The notes beneath the pieces were generated by a model. That model saw only the letters and a program-made list of their open reading frames with translations. It made no database searches and was not told the origin of the DNA. From IMG/VR virus record IMGVR_UViG_3300017735_000104, positions 1-23,556 of that record: a stretch of 23,556 nt of DNA; one strand, given 5' to 3'. The stretch is from a virus. The position numbers were made by a program, and so were the translations under genes. Numbering within the stretch: the first letter of the stretch is position 1; every line of letters starts with the position of its first letter. This document shows, piece by piece, positions 15,354-20,676 of this stretch.

Positions 15354-15460
15354 TTATATCTTTTATTGTTTAATCTATTATAGTGTTTGTCTAATAAGAG
15401 GTTTGCCACCTCCTCTGAGATCATATTATCGTTGTATAATTGCCATATTAATTTACTCAT
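15350..15460 (-). CDS. 36-residue hypothetical peptide
   Basis: I start at ATG 15460 (MSKLIWQLYNDNMISEEVAN), which overlaps the ligase stop (ATGAGTAA), rather than in-frame ATGs further upstream that lie inside the ligase gene. It ends LLLDKHYNRLNNKRYK. Helical and amphipathic, with a basic C-terminus. Its stop forms an ATGA overlap with the next start. Function unknown; confidence rests on the junctions only. Confidence 0.5.
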   Translation of the reverse strand: MSKLIWQLYNDNMISEEVANLLLDKHYNRLNNKRYK

Positions 15461-16298
15461 AATTTCTAATACATTTAAATAATGGGTGTCTATAGCTTCC
15501 AGCATTAGTTCTCTGGAAATATGTGAATGTAGCTCTCTTACCAATATAACTATCGATATTTTTAAGCATATCAGCCATATCTTTATAAGTAAAACCTTTA
15601 CCGGGAGGACAACCGAACTTGTTACCGTCATCATCCATCATAAAGAACTTACCGAGAGTGCCTTCACGTTTGCCTTTGCCAATCTCATAGCCAACAATAG
15701 TTGCCTCAGTATCGGAAAAATCTTTAAACTTCATTAATCCATATGATCTACCGTGTTTATATATAGCGCTACCGTCACGTAGTATAGAGCCTTCGTAGCC
15801 TTTAGCTAGGAATTCGTCATGGTGCATATTCAATGCTTCCTCGTGTTTATGTACTTTATAAGCAGGTACATATTTAACGCAATCGCAATATATATCAGAG
15901 GCAACTAAATTATTCATTCGGGTTTTGTAATTATCATACAATACATTATCAAAGTAATCATAGCAATGAAATTGTACCATACCCGCCGCTTCAAACCTAT
16001 CATTATCAGTTGGCTTTTGTTTTCTAACAAGAGATATAATTTTTTCAAAATCATGTTTTAACTCATGATTATATAACTCACCGTCTAGTATTACATCAGG
16101 TTGCTGATCAAAGAAAGGCTTAAGTGCCATTTCAATATGTTCAACATTCATAAATTGTTTATTGTTACGCGAGTATGCACCGTCTTTTGTAAAGACACAT
16201 CTTACGCCATCAAGTTTTGGTTGTATATAATACCCTTCAGTTTGTGTATAATCAACTCTGTCGATATCAAACTTGTGGGCTAACATTGGTTTTATCAT
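15453..16298 (-). CDS. ATP-dependent DNA ligase
   Basis: A 281-residue ligase. Motif I is YIQPKLDGVRC with the AMP-accepting K28; motif III lies in FHCYDYFDNV; motif IV is KGYEGSILRDG; motif V is GLMKFKDF. The OB-fold part continues with EATIVGYEIGKGKREGTLGK. The size and the lack of extra N- or C-terminal domains match minimal T7-like phage ligases. It seals nicks at the replication fork and during recombination, alongside the exonuclease/ERF pair. It overlaps the preceding acidic gene by 4 bases (ATGA) and the next by 8. Confidence 0.93.
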   Translation of the reverse strand: MIKPMLAHKFDIDRVDYTQTEGYYIQPKLDGVRCVFTKDGAYSRNNKQFMNVEHIEMALKPFFDQQPDVILDGELYNHELKHDFEKIISLVRKQKPTDNDRFEAAGMVQFHCYDYFDNVLYDNYKTRMNNLVASDIYCDCVKYVPAYKVHKHEEALNMHHDEFLAKGYEGSILRDGSAIYKHGRSYGLMKFKDFSDTEATIVGYEIGKGKREGTLGKFFMMDDDGNKFGCPPGKGFTYKDMADMLKNIDSYIGKRATFTYFQRTNAGSYRHPLFKCIRNYE

Positions 16299-16576
16299 AA
16301 TCTCTTTTTTAAATTTTCAATTCTTTTCTTCATAAATGCAGCATGCTCATACTCTTCATCTTCTTCATATCTTTTCATCACTAGCTCAAGCTGGTTTATT
16401 TCTTCTAATATAATTTCTTTTTCGGAAGTAGCAAATTTTATTAATCCTTTATCTTCCTTTTGTCGCAAGACATCAGCTCCATAAGTAGCTGTTTCAGGGT
16501 TTAAGAATTCGTCGTATAAATCTTGTTTAATACGATCATATAATTCTTGGTACTCTTCTTCACTCATATTATCCAT
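16295..16576 (-). CDS. Acidic coiled-coil protein with UVR-like C-terminus
   Basis: A 93-residue protein. The C-terminal part LVMKRYEEDEEYEHAAFMKK resembles the UVR motif of UvrB/UvrC (E-x-Y-E-x-A-A-x-x-R/K-x-x-I), a short helical hairpin that mediates UvrB-UvrC contact. The middle is strongly helical and acidic. The first codons overlap a promoter-like element: MDN and a second ATG at 16567 (MSEEEYQELYDRI) are alternative starts, and the latter is more likely if the element is a promoter. It leads the ligase gene in the leftward train, overlapping by 4 bases. Confidence 0.65.
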   Translation of the reverse strand: MDNMSEEEYQELYDRIKQDLYDEFLNPETATYGADVLRQKEDKGLIKFATSEKEIILEEINQLELVMKRYEEDEEYEHAAFMKKRIENLKKRL

Positions 16577-16591
16577 ACTATTTCGTATTTA
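16564..16591 (-). promoter_or_regulatory. Two-block promoter-like element, copy c
   Basis: On the minus strand this reads TAAATACGAA, 7 bases, GGATAATATGA. The TAA of the upstream gene's stop at 16589 is inside the first block, and the start of the downstream gene (16295-16576) lies inside the second. If it is a promoter, transcripts would begin within or after the annotated start. It is the only copy before the ligase-to-glycosyltransferase gene train. Confidence 0.65.
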
Positions 16592-17098
16592 GTTTGCAAT
16601 ATTTTTTAATAATTCCATTAATTTATTACTATGGTATTCTAAATCTTGGCATTTACCTTTCATGAATCTAGTTTCACCTTTTTCAAAATCAGTATATTCT
16701 AAATCTTCCCAATACTTTTGAATAATTTTATCAGGTGTTAATACAAATACATTTTCATTACTATATTGGTCCCAACAACTTATCCATATATCGTCTTTAC
16801 CTGTCCATATAATATAAGTATATTGGTGGTCTATATGTTGGTGATCTGCATATAAATAGCAACTGTCATAGTAATTATCGTATACTAATTTTGAAGCCAT
16901 TGCAGCACCGTCTTGTCTAGCGTTAACATTACACCATTGAGCTAATTGTACACCTTGCCATGAAGGATAACCATCATGGTGTATATACATATTTACATAG
17001 CTATTGTCCGCGTATACACACGGATCAGCGGCAAAACCTTCTGAATGATTTTCCGCGTGTTGCCTATTGACAACCATTGTACAGTTTCTTGTGCTCAT
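16589..17098 (-). CDS. 169-residue protein with MYIHHDGYPS motif, function unknown
   Basis: A 169-residue protein. The segment MYIHHDGYPSWQGVQLAQWC recalls the H-x-DGYP phrase found in a phage protein family; the family function is not known to me. Seven Trp and many Tyr and His in the second and third quarters, plus TYIIWTGKDDIWISCWDQYS, suggest a beta-rich globular fold. The N-terminus MSTRNCTMVVNRQHAENHSE has no signal peptide. It begins 2 bases before the next gene's end and ends inside promoter-like copy c. Confidence 0.75.
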   Translation of the reverse strand: MSTRNCTMVVNRQHAENHSEGFAADPCVYADNSYVNMYIHHDGYPSWQGVQLAQWCNVNARQDGAAMASKLVYDNYYDSCYLYADHQHIDHQYTYIIWTGKDDIWISCWDQYSNENVFVLTPDKIIQKYWEDLEYTDFEKGETRFMKGKCQDLEYHSNKLMELLKNIAN

Positions 17099-17100
17099 AA

Positions 17101-17583
17101 TTATTCTTTTATTGTATCACCTTCTTCTAGGTATTCATAACCTTCTTCGATTAATCCATCGACTTTTTCAGAATGTAAATCCTCATATACTTCTGACCAC
17201 CATTCTGCTAATGTAAAATCAAAATCAGGTTCCATTTCGTCCCATACATGATCGGCAATCCATACGTCTTGGTAGTTTAATAGTGATTCTAAAGCTCTTT
17301 CAGAAAATTCTTCACCAGCTACATAGTAGTATACATCACTACCAAAATCTTTAACTCCATTATGATCGCTTGTAACAGCGTATACATCATAATTATCTGC
17401 AGTTGATTCAGTATATATTAGTAATCCTTCACCACCTTTAGCCCAGCCAGACTCATAGTCTAGTTTACAACCGTATTCGCTTTCAATGTATTCAAGAATC
17501 CAGTTCATATCTGGTTCTTCCATTATGCCATCATCCGCTAGGAATTCGACGACATCTTCGTATTCAATTATCTCTTTTTTCAT
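17101..17583 (-). CDS. Very acidic 160-residue protein, possible DNA mimic
   Basis: I count 46 Asp/Glu against 8 Lys/Arg over 160 residues (net charge about -38), spread along the whole chain, with Trp/Tyr-rich segments such as DFDFTLAEWWSEVYEDLH. This composition is typical of DNA-mimic anti-restriction or anti-nuclease proteins (Ocr, ArdA) and some phage inhibitors; there is no direct homology I can see. The family is unknown, and acidity alone does not prove mimicry. It overlaps the preceding gene by 20 bases and lies in the accessory region, where anti-defence genes are often found. Confidence 0.7.
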   Translation of the reverse strand: MKKEIIEYEDVVEFLADDGIMEEPDMNWILEYIESEYGCKLDYESGWAKGGEGLLIYTESTADNYDVYAVTSDHNGVKDFGSDVYYYVAGEEFSERALESLLNYQDVWIADHVWDEMEPDFDFTLAEWWSEVYEDLHSEKVDGLIEEGYEYLEEGDTIKE

Positions 17584-17776
17584 TTATTAAATTTAGTATA
17601 TATTCGTATATTTTTTTCTGTCTCTTCTTATATTCAAGGACACTTAAATGTAATTCCATAGGTATAAACCTAGTAACCATTTTATTATCAATATTGTATT
17701 GATCGGATTTTATCTCGTTTTCTATTGCTTTTACTTTAGCATAGACTTTATCGTAAGCTCGTGTATTGAGACTCAT
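17564..17776 (-). CDS. 70-residue hypothetical protein
   Basis: Starts MSLNTRAYDKVYAKVKAIEN and ends YEYILNLINEKRDN. Strongly helical with regular Lys/Glu spacing. Its start forms an ATGA overlap with the preceding gene and its end overlaps the acidic protein gene by 20 bases. No motif recognised. Confidence 0.65.
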   Translation of the reverse strand: MSLNTRAYDKVYAKVKAIENEIKSDQYNIDNKMVTRFIPMELHLSVLEYKKRQKKIYEYILNLINEKRDN

Positions 17777-18006
17777 TTTACTATTTTATTACCGTACATA
17801 AAGCTGAAGCTATCTAGTTTCCAAGAATCTATATTACCAAAAGCAATTAAATCTTTAGCTTCGGTTATAGTTAGATCGGACCACATAGTTTTAGACATTA
17901 GTGTGTATTTTAATCTTTTAGCAGAGCCGTACTTTCTAGCACTCTCTTGCAATCCTGTTTTAACGTCGGGCAGTAACATGTCGTAGACGGTTTTAATTTT
18001 TGTCAT
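17773..18006 (-). CDS. 77-residue hypothetical protein
   Basis: Begins MTKIKTVYDMLLPDVKTGLQ, basic and mainly helical, with LTITEAKDLIAFGNIDSWKL in the second half. It is the first gene downstream of promoter-like copy b; the leader from the second block to the ATG is about 20 bases and A/T-rich with no Shine-Dalgarno sequence. No recognisable domain. Confidence 0.7.
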   Translation of the reverse strand: MTKIKTVYDMLLPDVKTGLQESARKYGSAKRLKYTLMSKTMWSDLTITEAKDLIAFGNIDSWKLDSFSFMYGNKIVK

Positions 18007-18022
18007 ATTGTATTTAATTTTA

Positions 18023-18050
18023 TTATATTATCCAATTTGTTTCGTATTTA
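18023..18050 (-). promoter_or_regulatory. Two-block promoter-like element, copy b
   Basis: Minus strand: TAAATACGAA, 7 bases, GGATAATATAA. It lies between the stop of the 51-residue membrane protein gene (18056) and the start of the 17773-18006 gene, with about 20 bases of A/T-rich leader to the ATG. Spacing and orientation fit a promoter for that gene. Confidence 0.7.
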
Positions 18051-18055
18051 GTTCG

Positions 18056-18211
18056 TTAAACCATTTCCTCATATATACCAATTAACTCGCTGATTATCAG
18101 TACAATACAAGACACTACAATATTGAATGGTAGTAGTGCATACCCGACAATTCTTACTATACTCTTCAGAATTGACACATAAAAATGTTTCTTTGCATTT
18201 GGGTGTTCCAT
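18056..18211 (-). CDS. 51-residue membrane protein downstream of a tRNA-like element
   Basis: A 51-residue ORF starting MEHPNAKKHFYVSILKSIVR, followed by a long hydrophobic stretch (about residues 18-46) likely to span the membrane once or twice. A longer frame upstream reads through the tRNA-like elements (the residues GSNPATST are a classic tRNA 3' shadow), so I start at 18211, two bases after the tRNA-like 3' end. Function unknown. Confidence 0.55.
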   Translation of the reverse strand: MEHPNAKKHFYVSILKSIVRIVGYALLPFNIVVSCIVLIISELIGIYEEMV

Positions 18212-18213
18212 AG

Positions 18214-18313
18214 TGGACGTGGCAGGATTCGAACCTGCGTTATTAAAATTAGCTGGGTTGCTATTATAAGCGAGTATACTCTCCCTTAATTTTAATCTAA
18301 CCAATTCACGCCC
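18214..18313 (-). tRNA. tRNA-like element, 100 nt, with a long hairpin in the anticodon-arm position
   Basis: The 5' arm GGGCGTG pairs with the 3' arm CACGTCC (7 bp with one G-T), followed by a discriminator A. Directly inside the 3' arm is a perfect T-arm, GCAGG/CCTGC with the canonical loop TTCGAAT (18222-18238). After the 5' arm comes AATTGGTTAGATT, a D-loop-like piece with GG. In place of an ordinary anticodon arm stands a stem ATTAAAATTA/TAATTTTAAT extended by GGG/CCC, about 55 bases in total. No clear anticodon loop. It could be a type II tRNA with an insertion, a degenerate tRNA, or a tmRNA-like RNA (acceptor, D-loop, long P2, T-arm). No CCA is encoded. Confidence 0.6.
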
Positions 18314-18319
18314 TAAAAA

Positions 18320-18420
18320 GGTGAGGCAGGTCTGCTCCCGTTTACACGCCACTGATTAATCACTTCAGCAGTTCAAGTGTACGCTACCTAGACTTTTAAA
18401 GACCCGAATTGGTCCTCACC
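18320..18420 (-). ncRNA. 101-nt element closed by GGTGAGG/CCTCACC, tRNA-sized
   Basis: A 7-bp perfect closing pair bounds the element, and TTTTTA separates its 3' end from the tRNA-like element, like a tandem tRNA pair. Inside are hairpins GACC/GGTC near the 5' end and CACTT/AAGTG (a 9-base loop) near the middle. The T-arm position shows CGGG-AGCAGA-CCTG, not a canonical T-loop. G+C is higher than in flanking genes. It may be a degenerate tRNA, or a structured RNA of another kind; strand is assumed from its neighbours. A 7-bp pair at this distance could arise by chance. Confidence 0.35.
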
Positions 18421-18432
18421 CATAGATTTTAT

Positions 18433-18624
18433 TTATTTTCTACGCCAAGCTTTATGTACTGAGGCCGACACTTCTTGCGAAACGATCTGTACTTCGAGTA
18501 CTTGTTTGTTTGCGATAATTGGTACATAACTATATTGTTGTGTTGTACTACAATTAACACAGGTATTATAACCTAGCTTGACTCTACCTATTGGTATTAT
18601 ATTATTGCATTTGCATTTTCTCAT
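18433..18624 (-). CDS. 63-residue zinc-ribbon-like protein
   Basis: Begins MRKCKCNNIIPIGRVKLGYN then TCVNCSTTQQYSYV. Cysteines in C-x-C and C-x-x-C (residues 4, 6, 22 and 25) make a four-Cys zinc ribbon or DksA/TraR-type zinc finger; the LG-x-x-x-C-x-x-C-S-T arrangement resembles the C-terminal finger of DksA/TraR-family phage proteins. The C-terminus is basic. Such proteins bind RNA polymerase or DNA. It starts directly after promoter-like copy a, with the ATG only about five bases past the second block, implying a very short leader. Confidence 0.72.
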   Translation of the reverse strand: MRKCKCNNIIPIGRVKLGYNTCVNCSTTQQYSYVPIIANKQVLEVQIVSQEVSASVHKAWRRK

Positions 18625-18628
18625 ACAA

Positions 18629-18656
18629 TTATATTATCCATTAGTATTCGTATTTA
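18629..18656 (-). promoter_or_regulatory. Two-block promoter-like element, copy a
   Basis: Minus strand: TAAATACGAA, 7 bases, GGATAATATAA, then TTGTATGAG where the ATG of the zinc-ribbon gene begins. If transcription starts 6-8 bases past the second block, the mRNA would be nearly leaderless. The upstream side is the tRNA-Met. Confidence 0.7.
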
Positions 18657-18667
18657 GTTTGTATTAG

Positions 18668-18740
18668 TTGCGCTGGCCGGATTCGAACCGACGACCTTTG
18701 GGTTATGAGCCCAACGAGCTGGCCACTGCTCTACAGCGCT
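18668..18740 (-). tRNA. tRNA-Met (anticodon CAT)
   Basis: A 73-nt cloverleaf on the minus strand: acceptor AGCGCTG paired with CAGCGCA (6 of 7 pairs, the first A-A mismatched), D-arm GAGC/GCTC with loop AGTGGCCA, anticodon arm TTGGG-CTCATAA-CCCAA with CAT at 18705-18707, and T-arm GTCGG-TTCGAAT-CCGGC. Discriminator A at 18668; no CCA encoded. A CAT anticodon can belong to elongator Met or to an Ile tRNA whose C is modified; the sequence does not decide. Confidence 0.9.
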
Positions 18741-18747
18741 ATGTTAA

Positions 18748-18810
18748 GAGGACACTCCCACCTAACCACTCATTTCCTCCGTTGGTGATCAACCCAACGA
18801 ACGTGCCCTC
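18748..18810 (-). ncRNA. 63-nt element closed by GAGGGCAC/GTGTCCTC
   Basis: Eight complementary bases (one G-T) bracket 63 nt directly upstream of tRNA-Met in tandem tRNA spacing. An inner hairpin GTTGG/CCAAC has the loop GTTGATCA. There is no T-arm or D-arm, so it is not an ordinary tRNA; strand is taken from neighbours. Evidence is weak: an 8-bp complement at this distance can occur by chance. Confidence 0.3.
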
Positions 18811-18819
18811 GTATATAAA

Positions 18820-19023
18820 AAGTGAGGCGGACAGTACTGGAATGTTAGAGATGCCCCGATTTCCGGTGGGCCGGGTTTCGGGAACGACTTATACTCTTTT
18901 CTCTGTTTATCCTGTCTTTCTGGCAATTCACTTATGTGTAGAAATCCATCAAATAACCAACAAGTGGTCAGCTTCAAATCTACCTAATTAAGCTACTCGT
19001 CCTTCCAACCTTAAACCTCACTT
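18820..19023 (-). ncRNA. G+C-rich 204-nt structured RNA candidate
   Basis: No convincing ORF lies here, yet the stretch 18824-18890 is far richer in G+C than the rest of the window. AAGTGAGG and CCTCACTT (8 bp) bracket it, with GGAC/GTCC inside. A nested stable hairpin CCCGA..CCGG-loop-CCGG..TCGGG (about 18855-18882) is the clearest fold. The 5' part, read on the minus strand, contains GTAGCTTAATTAGGTAGA (a D-arm-like phrase), AGCTT/AAGCT, and TGACC-ACTTGTT-GGTTA, an anticodon-arm-like hairpin. Function unknown; a tRNA-derived or larger ncRNA is possible. On the minus strand the 3' end runs into TTTTTATATA. Confidence 0.45.
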
Positions 19024-19204
19024 ATTGTATTTCGTTATACATTTTGGTAATCGCTAACTCCATAACGTGCGAGTGTATAGCATTATACTCATCGCCGTCT
19101 TGTGGGTAGTCTTCCAATTGCCAATGTTTACTATCATACATTAATTCTTTTGTTACTTCTGCAATTCCGTCAGCAATTGCATCTAATTCTTTCATTTTAC
19201 TCAT
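19022..19204 (-). CDS. 60-residue hypothetical protein
   Basis: Starts MSKMKELDAIADGIAEVTKE and ends MELAITKMYNEIQ. Acidic, helical, with Trp-Gln-Leu in the middle (KHWQLEDYPQDGDEYNAIHS). Two candidate starts, 19204 and 19195. Its stop overlaps the edge of the G+C-rich RNA element. No family recognised. Confidence 0.65.
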   Translation of the reverse strand: MSKMKELDAIADGIAEVTKELMYDSKHWQLEDYPQDGDEYNAIHSHVMELAITKMYNEIQ

Positions 19205-19207
19205 AAT

Positions 19208-19324
19208 TTATTTATTATAGAATGCATATATTTCCTGCATTGCGTTTATAAAATCGTCTTTATCGATCATTTCTCTCTCGACACAACCTAGTTGGAAAGA
19301 GATTTCTTTTAACATTTCATTCAT
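19208..19324 (-). CDS. 38-residue hypothetical peptide
   Basis: Encodes MNEMLKEISFQLGCVEREMI and ends EIYAFYNK. Amphipathic helix with a single Cys. Its ATG overlaps the stop of the 19317-19514 gene (ATGAATGA), a coupled junction. No function suggested. Confidence 0.5.
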   Translation of the reverse strand: MNEMLKEISFQLGCVEREMIDKDDFINAMQEIYAFYNK

Positions 19325-19514
19325 AATCTTTAACTATTTTAAGGTTTAATTCGTTTGCTACATAGTTTATATGTTTCTGAGTTGTTACACTCCACCAACC
19401 GTGTTGTATTAAATTTGGGTAATCAACAGTTGCTACATTTGTAGAGTAAGAGAATATCTTATCGCCTACTTGTCTTAAATTTTGTTTGTATCTTGTAAAT
19501 GTTCTAAATTCCAT
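19317..19514 (-). CDS. 65-residue hypothetical protein
   Basis: Starts MEFRTFTRYKQNLRQVGDKI and contains SYSTNVATVDYPNLIQHGWW and HINYVANEL. The S-Y-x-T-x-VA phrase and W-W pair resemble a small family of phage proteins, but function is unknown. Coupled to the next gene by an 8-base overlap at its 3' end. Confidence 0.65.
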   Translation of the reverse strand: MEFRTFTRYKQNLRQVGDKIFSYSTNVATVDYPNLIQHGWWSVTTQKHINYVANELNLKIVKDYE

Positions 19515-19523
19515 ATTATTTAT

Positions 19524-19706
19524 TTAAGAGGCAGTGTATCTGTACCCACCAAATTCTACATATTTTTCATTATTTTTGTTATACCTTATCCAATGAGCGT
19601 CTTCAACTCTTTGAATTTCACTTTTTGTGAAAGTAAACAATGGTTTGTGACTAAAATTCACCGACCGTGCCGTACTTTTCGTAGTATTCTGCTTCTGCTT
19701 TGTCAT
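19524..19706 (-). CDS. 60-residue hypothetical protein, start uncertain
   Basis: From the ATG at 19706 it would read MTKQKQNTTKSTARSVNFSH through KNNEKYVEFGGYRYTAS, overlapping the 3' end of the upstream gene by 56 bases. A GTG at 19661 (VNFSHKPLFTFTKSEIQ) overlaps that stop more compactly and gives 45 residues. The second half, basic then Tyr-rich, suggests a small folded domain. Function unknown. Confidence 0.55.
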   Translation of the reverse strand: MTKQKQNTTKSTARSVNFSHKPLFTFTKSEIQRVEDAHWIRYNKNNEKYVEFGGYRYTAS

Positions 19707-19923
19707 ATTGTGCTTGCCATTTTAAATTTTCTTTTCTATTATCAATATAATTATCGATTTTATCTTGCATCTCAGTGATAGTTATAGCACCGAATGATAC
19801 AGTATTCAAGCCATCGAGTAATTTTTCGTCTTCACAATGATAACCTGTTGCTAATCTACCGTCGAATGTTGTCCACTCGTGGTAAGTGTAAGGTACTTTT
19901 CTGTATTTATATTCTTTATTCAT
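19651..19923 (-). CDS. 90-residue hypothetical protein
   Basis: Starts MNKEYKYRKVPYTYHEWTTF, then GRLATGYHCEDEKLLDGLNT, and ends EYYEKYGTVGEF. The C-terminal half looks like a helical coiled region rich in Lys and Glu. It is the first gene after promoter-like copy d, whose second block ends about 6 bases before the ATG. No family recognised. Confidence 0.7.
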   Translation of the reverse strand: MNKEYKYRKVPYTYHEWTTFDGRLATGYHCEDEKLLDGLNTVSFGAITITEMQDKIDNYIDNRKENLKWQAQYDKAEAEYYEKYGTVGEF

Positions 19924-19928
19924 ATCAA

Positions 19929-19956
19929 TTATATTATCCGATTTTGTTCGTATTTA
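19929..19956 (-). promoter_or_regulatory. Two-block promoter-like element, copy d
   Basis: Minus strand: TAAATACGAA, 7 bases, GGATAATATAA, then TTGATATGAAT (start of the 19651-19923 gene). The element overlaps the end of the preceding gene (19934-20170): its last codons NTNKIG and stop TAA lie inside both blocks. Confidence 0.7.
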
Positions 19957-20170
19957 TTCTGTAATCATTCCACCTACCAGTGTAAGCATATGATTTTCCT
20001 TTTCTAAAAGTACTTTTTTGTTGTACTTTGTATCTTCTGTTACCCATTCCACTACAAGGACCAAATACTTTTGCTACTTCATAATGAGAATGTGCTTGTT
20101 TTCTCTTCTTTTCTTCTACATATTTCAGTAGTTCTTTCATATTATTTACTTTCATACTTATATTATCCAT
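19934..20170 (-). CDS. 78-residue basic protein with Gly/Arg/Lys-rich centre
   Basis: The central part PCSGMGNRRYKVQQKSTFRK followed by GKSYAYTGRWNDYRINT is basic with alternating aromatics, like a small nucleic-acid-binding fold. The first codons (MDNIS) come from promoter-like copy e; later Met codons at 20155 (MKVNN) and 20140 (MKELLKYVEEKKRKQ) are better starts if transcription begins just downstream of that element. The 3' end lies inside copy d. Function unknown. Confidence 0.65.
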   Translation of the reverse strand: MDNISMKVNNMKELLKYVEEKKRKQAHSHYEVAKVFGPCSGMGNRRYKVQQKSTFRKGKSYAYTGRWNDYRINTNKIG

Positions 20171-20185
20171 TTAAATTCGTATTTA
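20158..20185 (-). promoter_or_regulatory. Two-block promoter-like element, copy e
   Basis: Minus strand: TAAATACGAA, 7 bases, GGATAATATAA, then GTATGAAAG. The TAA stop of the upstream gene (20183-20362) is the first three bases of the element. The ATG of the downstream gene as annotated lies within the second block. Confidence 0.7.
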
Positions 20186-20362
20186 GTTTGTAAGTTTTCC
20201 GTCAACTGTATAGTGTCCGTATAGTTTACCATTTACTCTATATTCATTGCAAACTTCATGAGTTTCAATTATACCTAGAACATCTTCTCTAGTTAGTTTA
20301 TCTTCCATTTGCATACCTATTGCCCAAGTAAGATCATTTCCGTAGTTATCTTTATATATCAT
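20183..20362 (-). CDS. 59-residue hypothetical protein
   Basis: A short ORF encoding MIYKDNYGNDLTWAIGMQME, with ETHEVCNEYRVNGKLYGHYT and ending VDGKLTN. The C-terminal repeats V-N-G-K-L-Y and V-D-G-K-L look like beta turns. Its ATG overlaps the stop of the 105-residue gene (ATGA). Function unknown. Confidence 0.6.
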   Translation of the reverse strand: MIYKDNYGNDLTWAIGMQMEDKLTREDVLGIIETHEVCNEYRVNGKLYGHYTVDGKLTN

Positions 20363-20676
20363 ATTGTTACTGTATTTCTTTGGTAGAATCGTTCAACCCA
20401 TTCTACTAGGTATTTATATCTTTCTTGAGGATTTTTTAATAATACTCTTTCGTACATTTCATAGTAATTTCCTTTAGTATTAGGTTTTATTTTTATTACT
20501 TTATTTATTTGGTAAAGTCTATCATTTCCTTCAATTCTTACATATCCACTATTATAACTATAGACATGTTTTACTACACCTTCTCTAACTGGTTCACCGT
20601 TATAGTATATTGTTTTTACTATTGGTTTAAGTTCAAATTTTAATGTACCGTTTTTATTAATGTTTACTAATTTCAT
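20359..20676 (-). CDS. 105-residue hypothetical protein
   Basis: Starts MKLVNINKNGTLKFELKPIV and ends ERFYQRNTVTI. The first half alternates hydrophobic and polar residues as in a beta-sheet domain (TIYYNGEPVREGVVKHVYSY); the last third is basic and helical. ATGA overlaps at both ends. No family recognised. Confidence 0.65.
   Translation of the reverse strand: MKLVNINKNGTLKFELKPIVKTIYYNGEPVREGVVKHVYSYNSGYVRIEGNDRLYQINKVIKIKPNTKGNYYEMYERVLLKNPQERYKYLVEWVERFYQRNTVTI

Noticed and set aside
17590-17615. Sequence TATATATTCGTATATTT as a ninth promoter copy
   Set aside because: The first block is broken (GTATA instead of GTATT) and there is no TATCC at the required distance.
18668-18991. A 107-codon open frame on the plus strand across the tRNA-Met and structured region
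   Set aside because: Its N-terminal residues are the typical reverse translation of a tRNA T-arm and anticodon region, so it is a shadow of RNA genes and not a protein gene.
18950-19000. RNase P RNA start (GAAGCTGACC) in the minus-strand island
   Set aside because: Only about ten bases match and the other universally conserved RNase P regions are absent.
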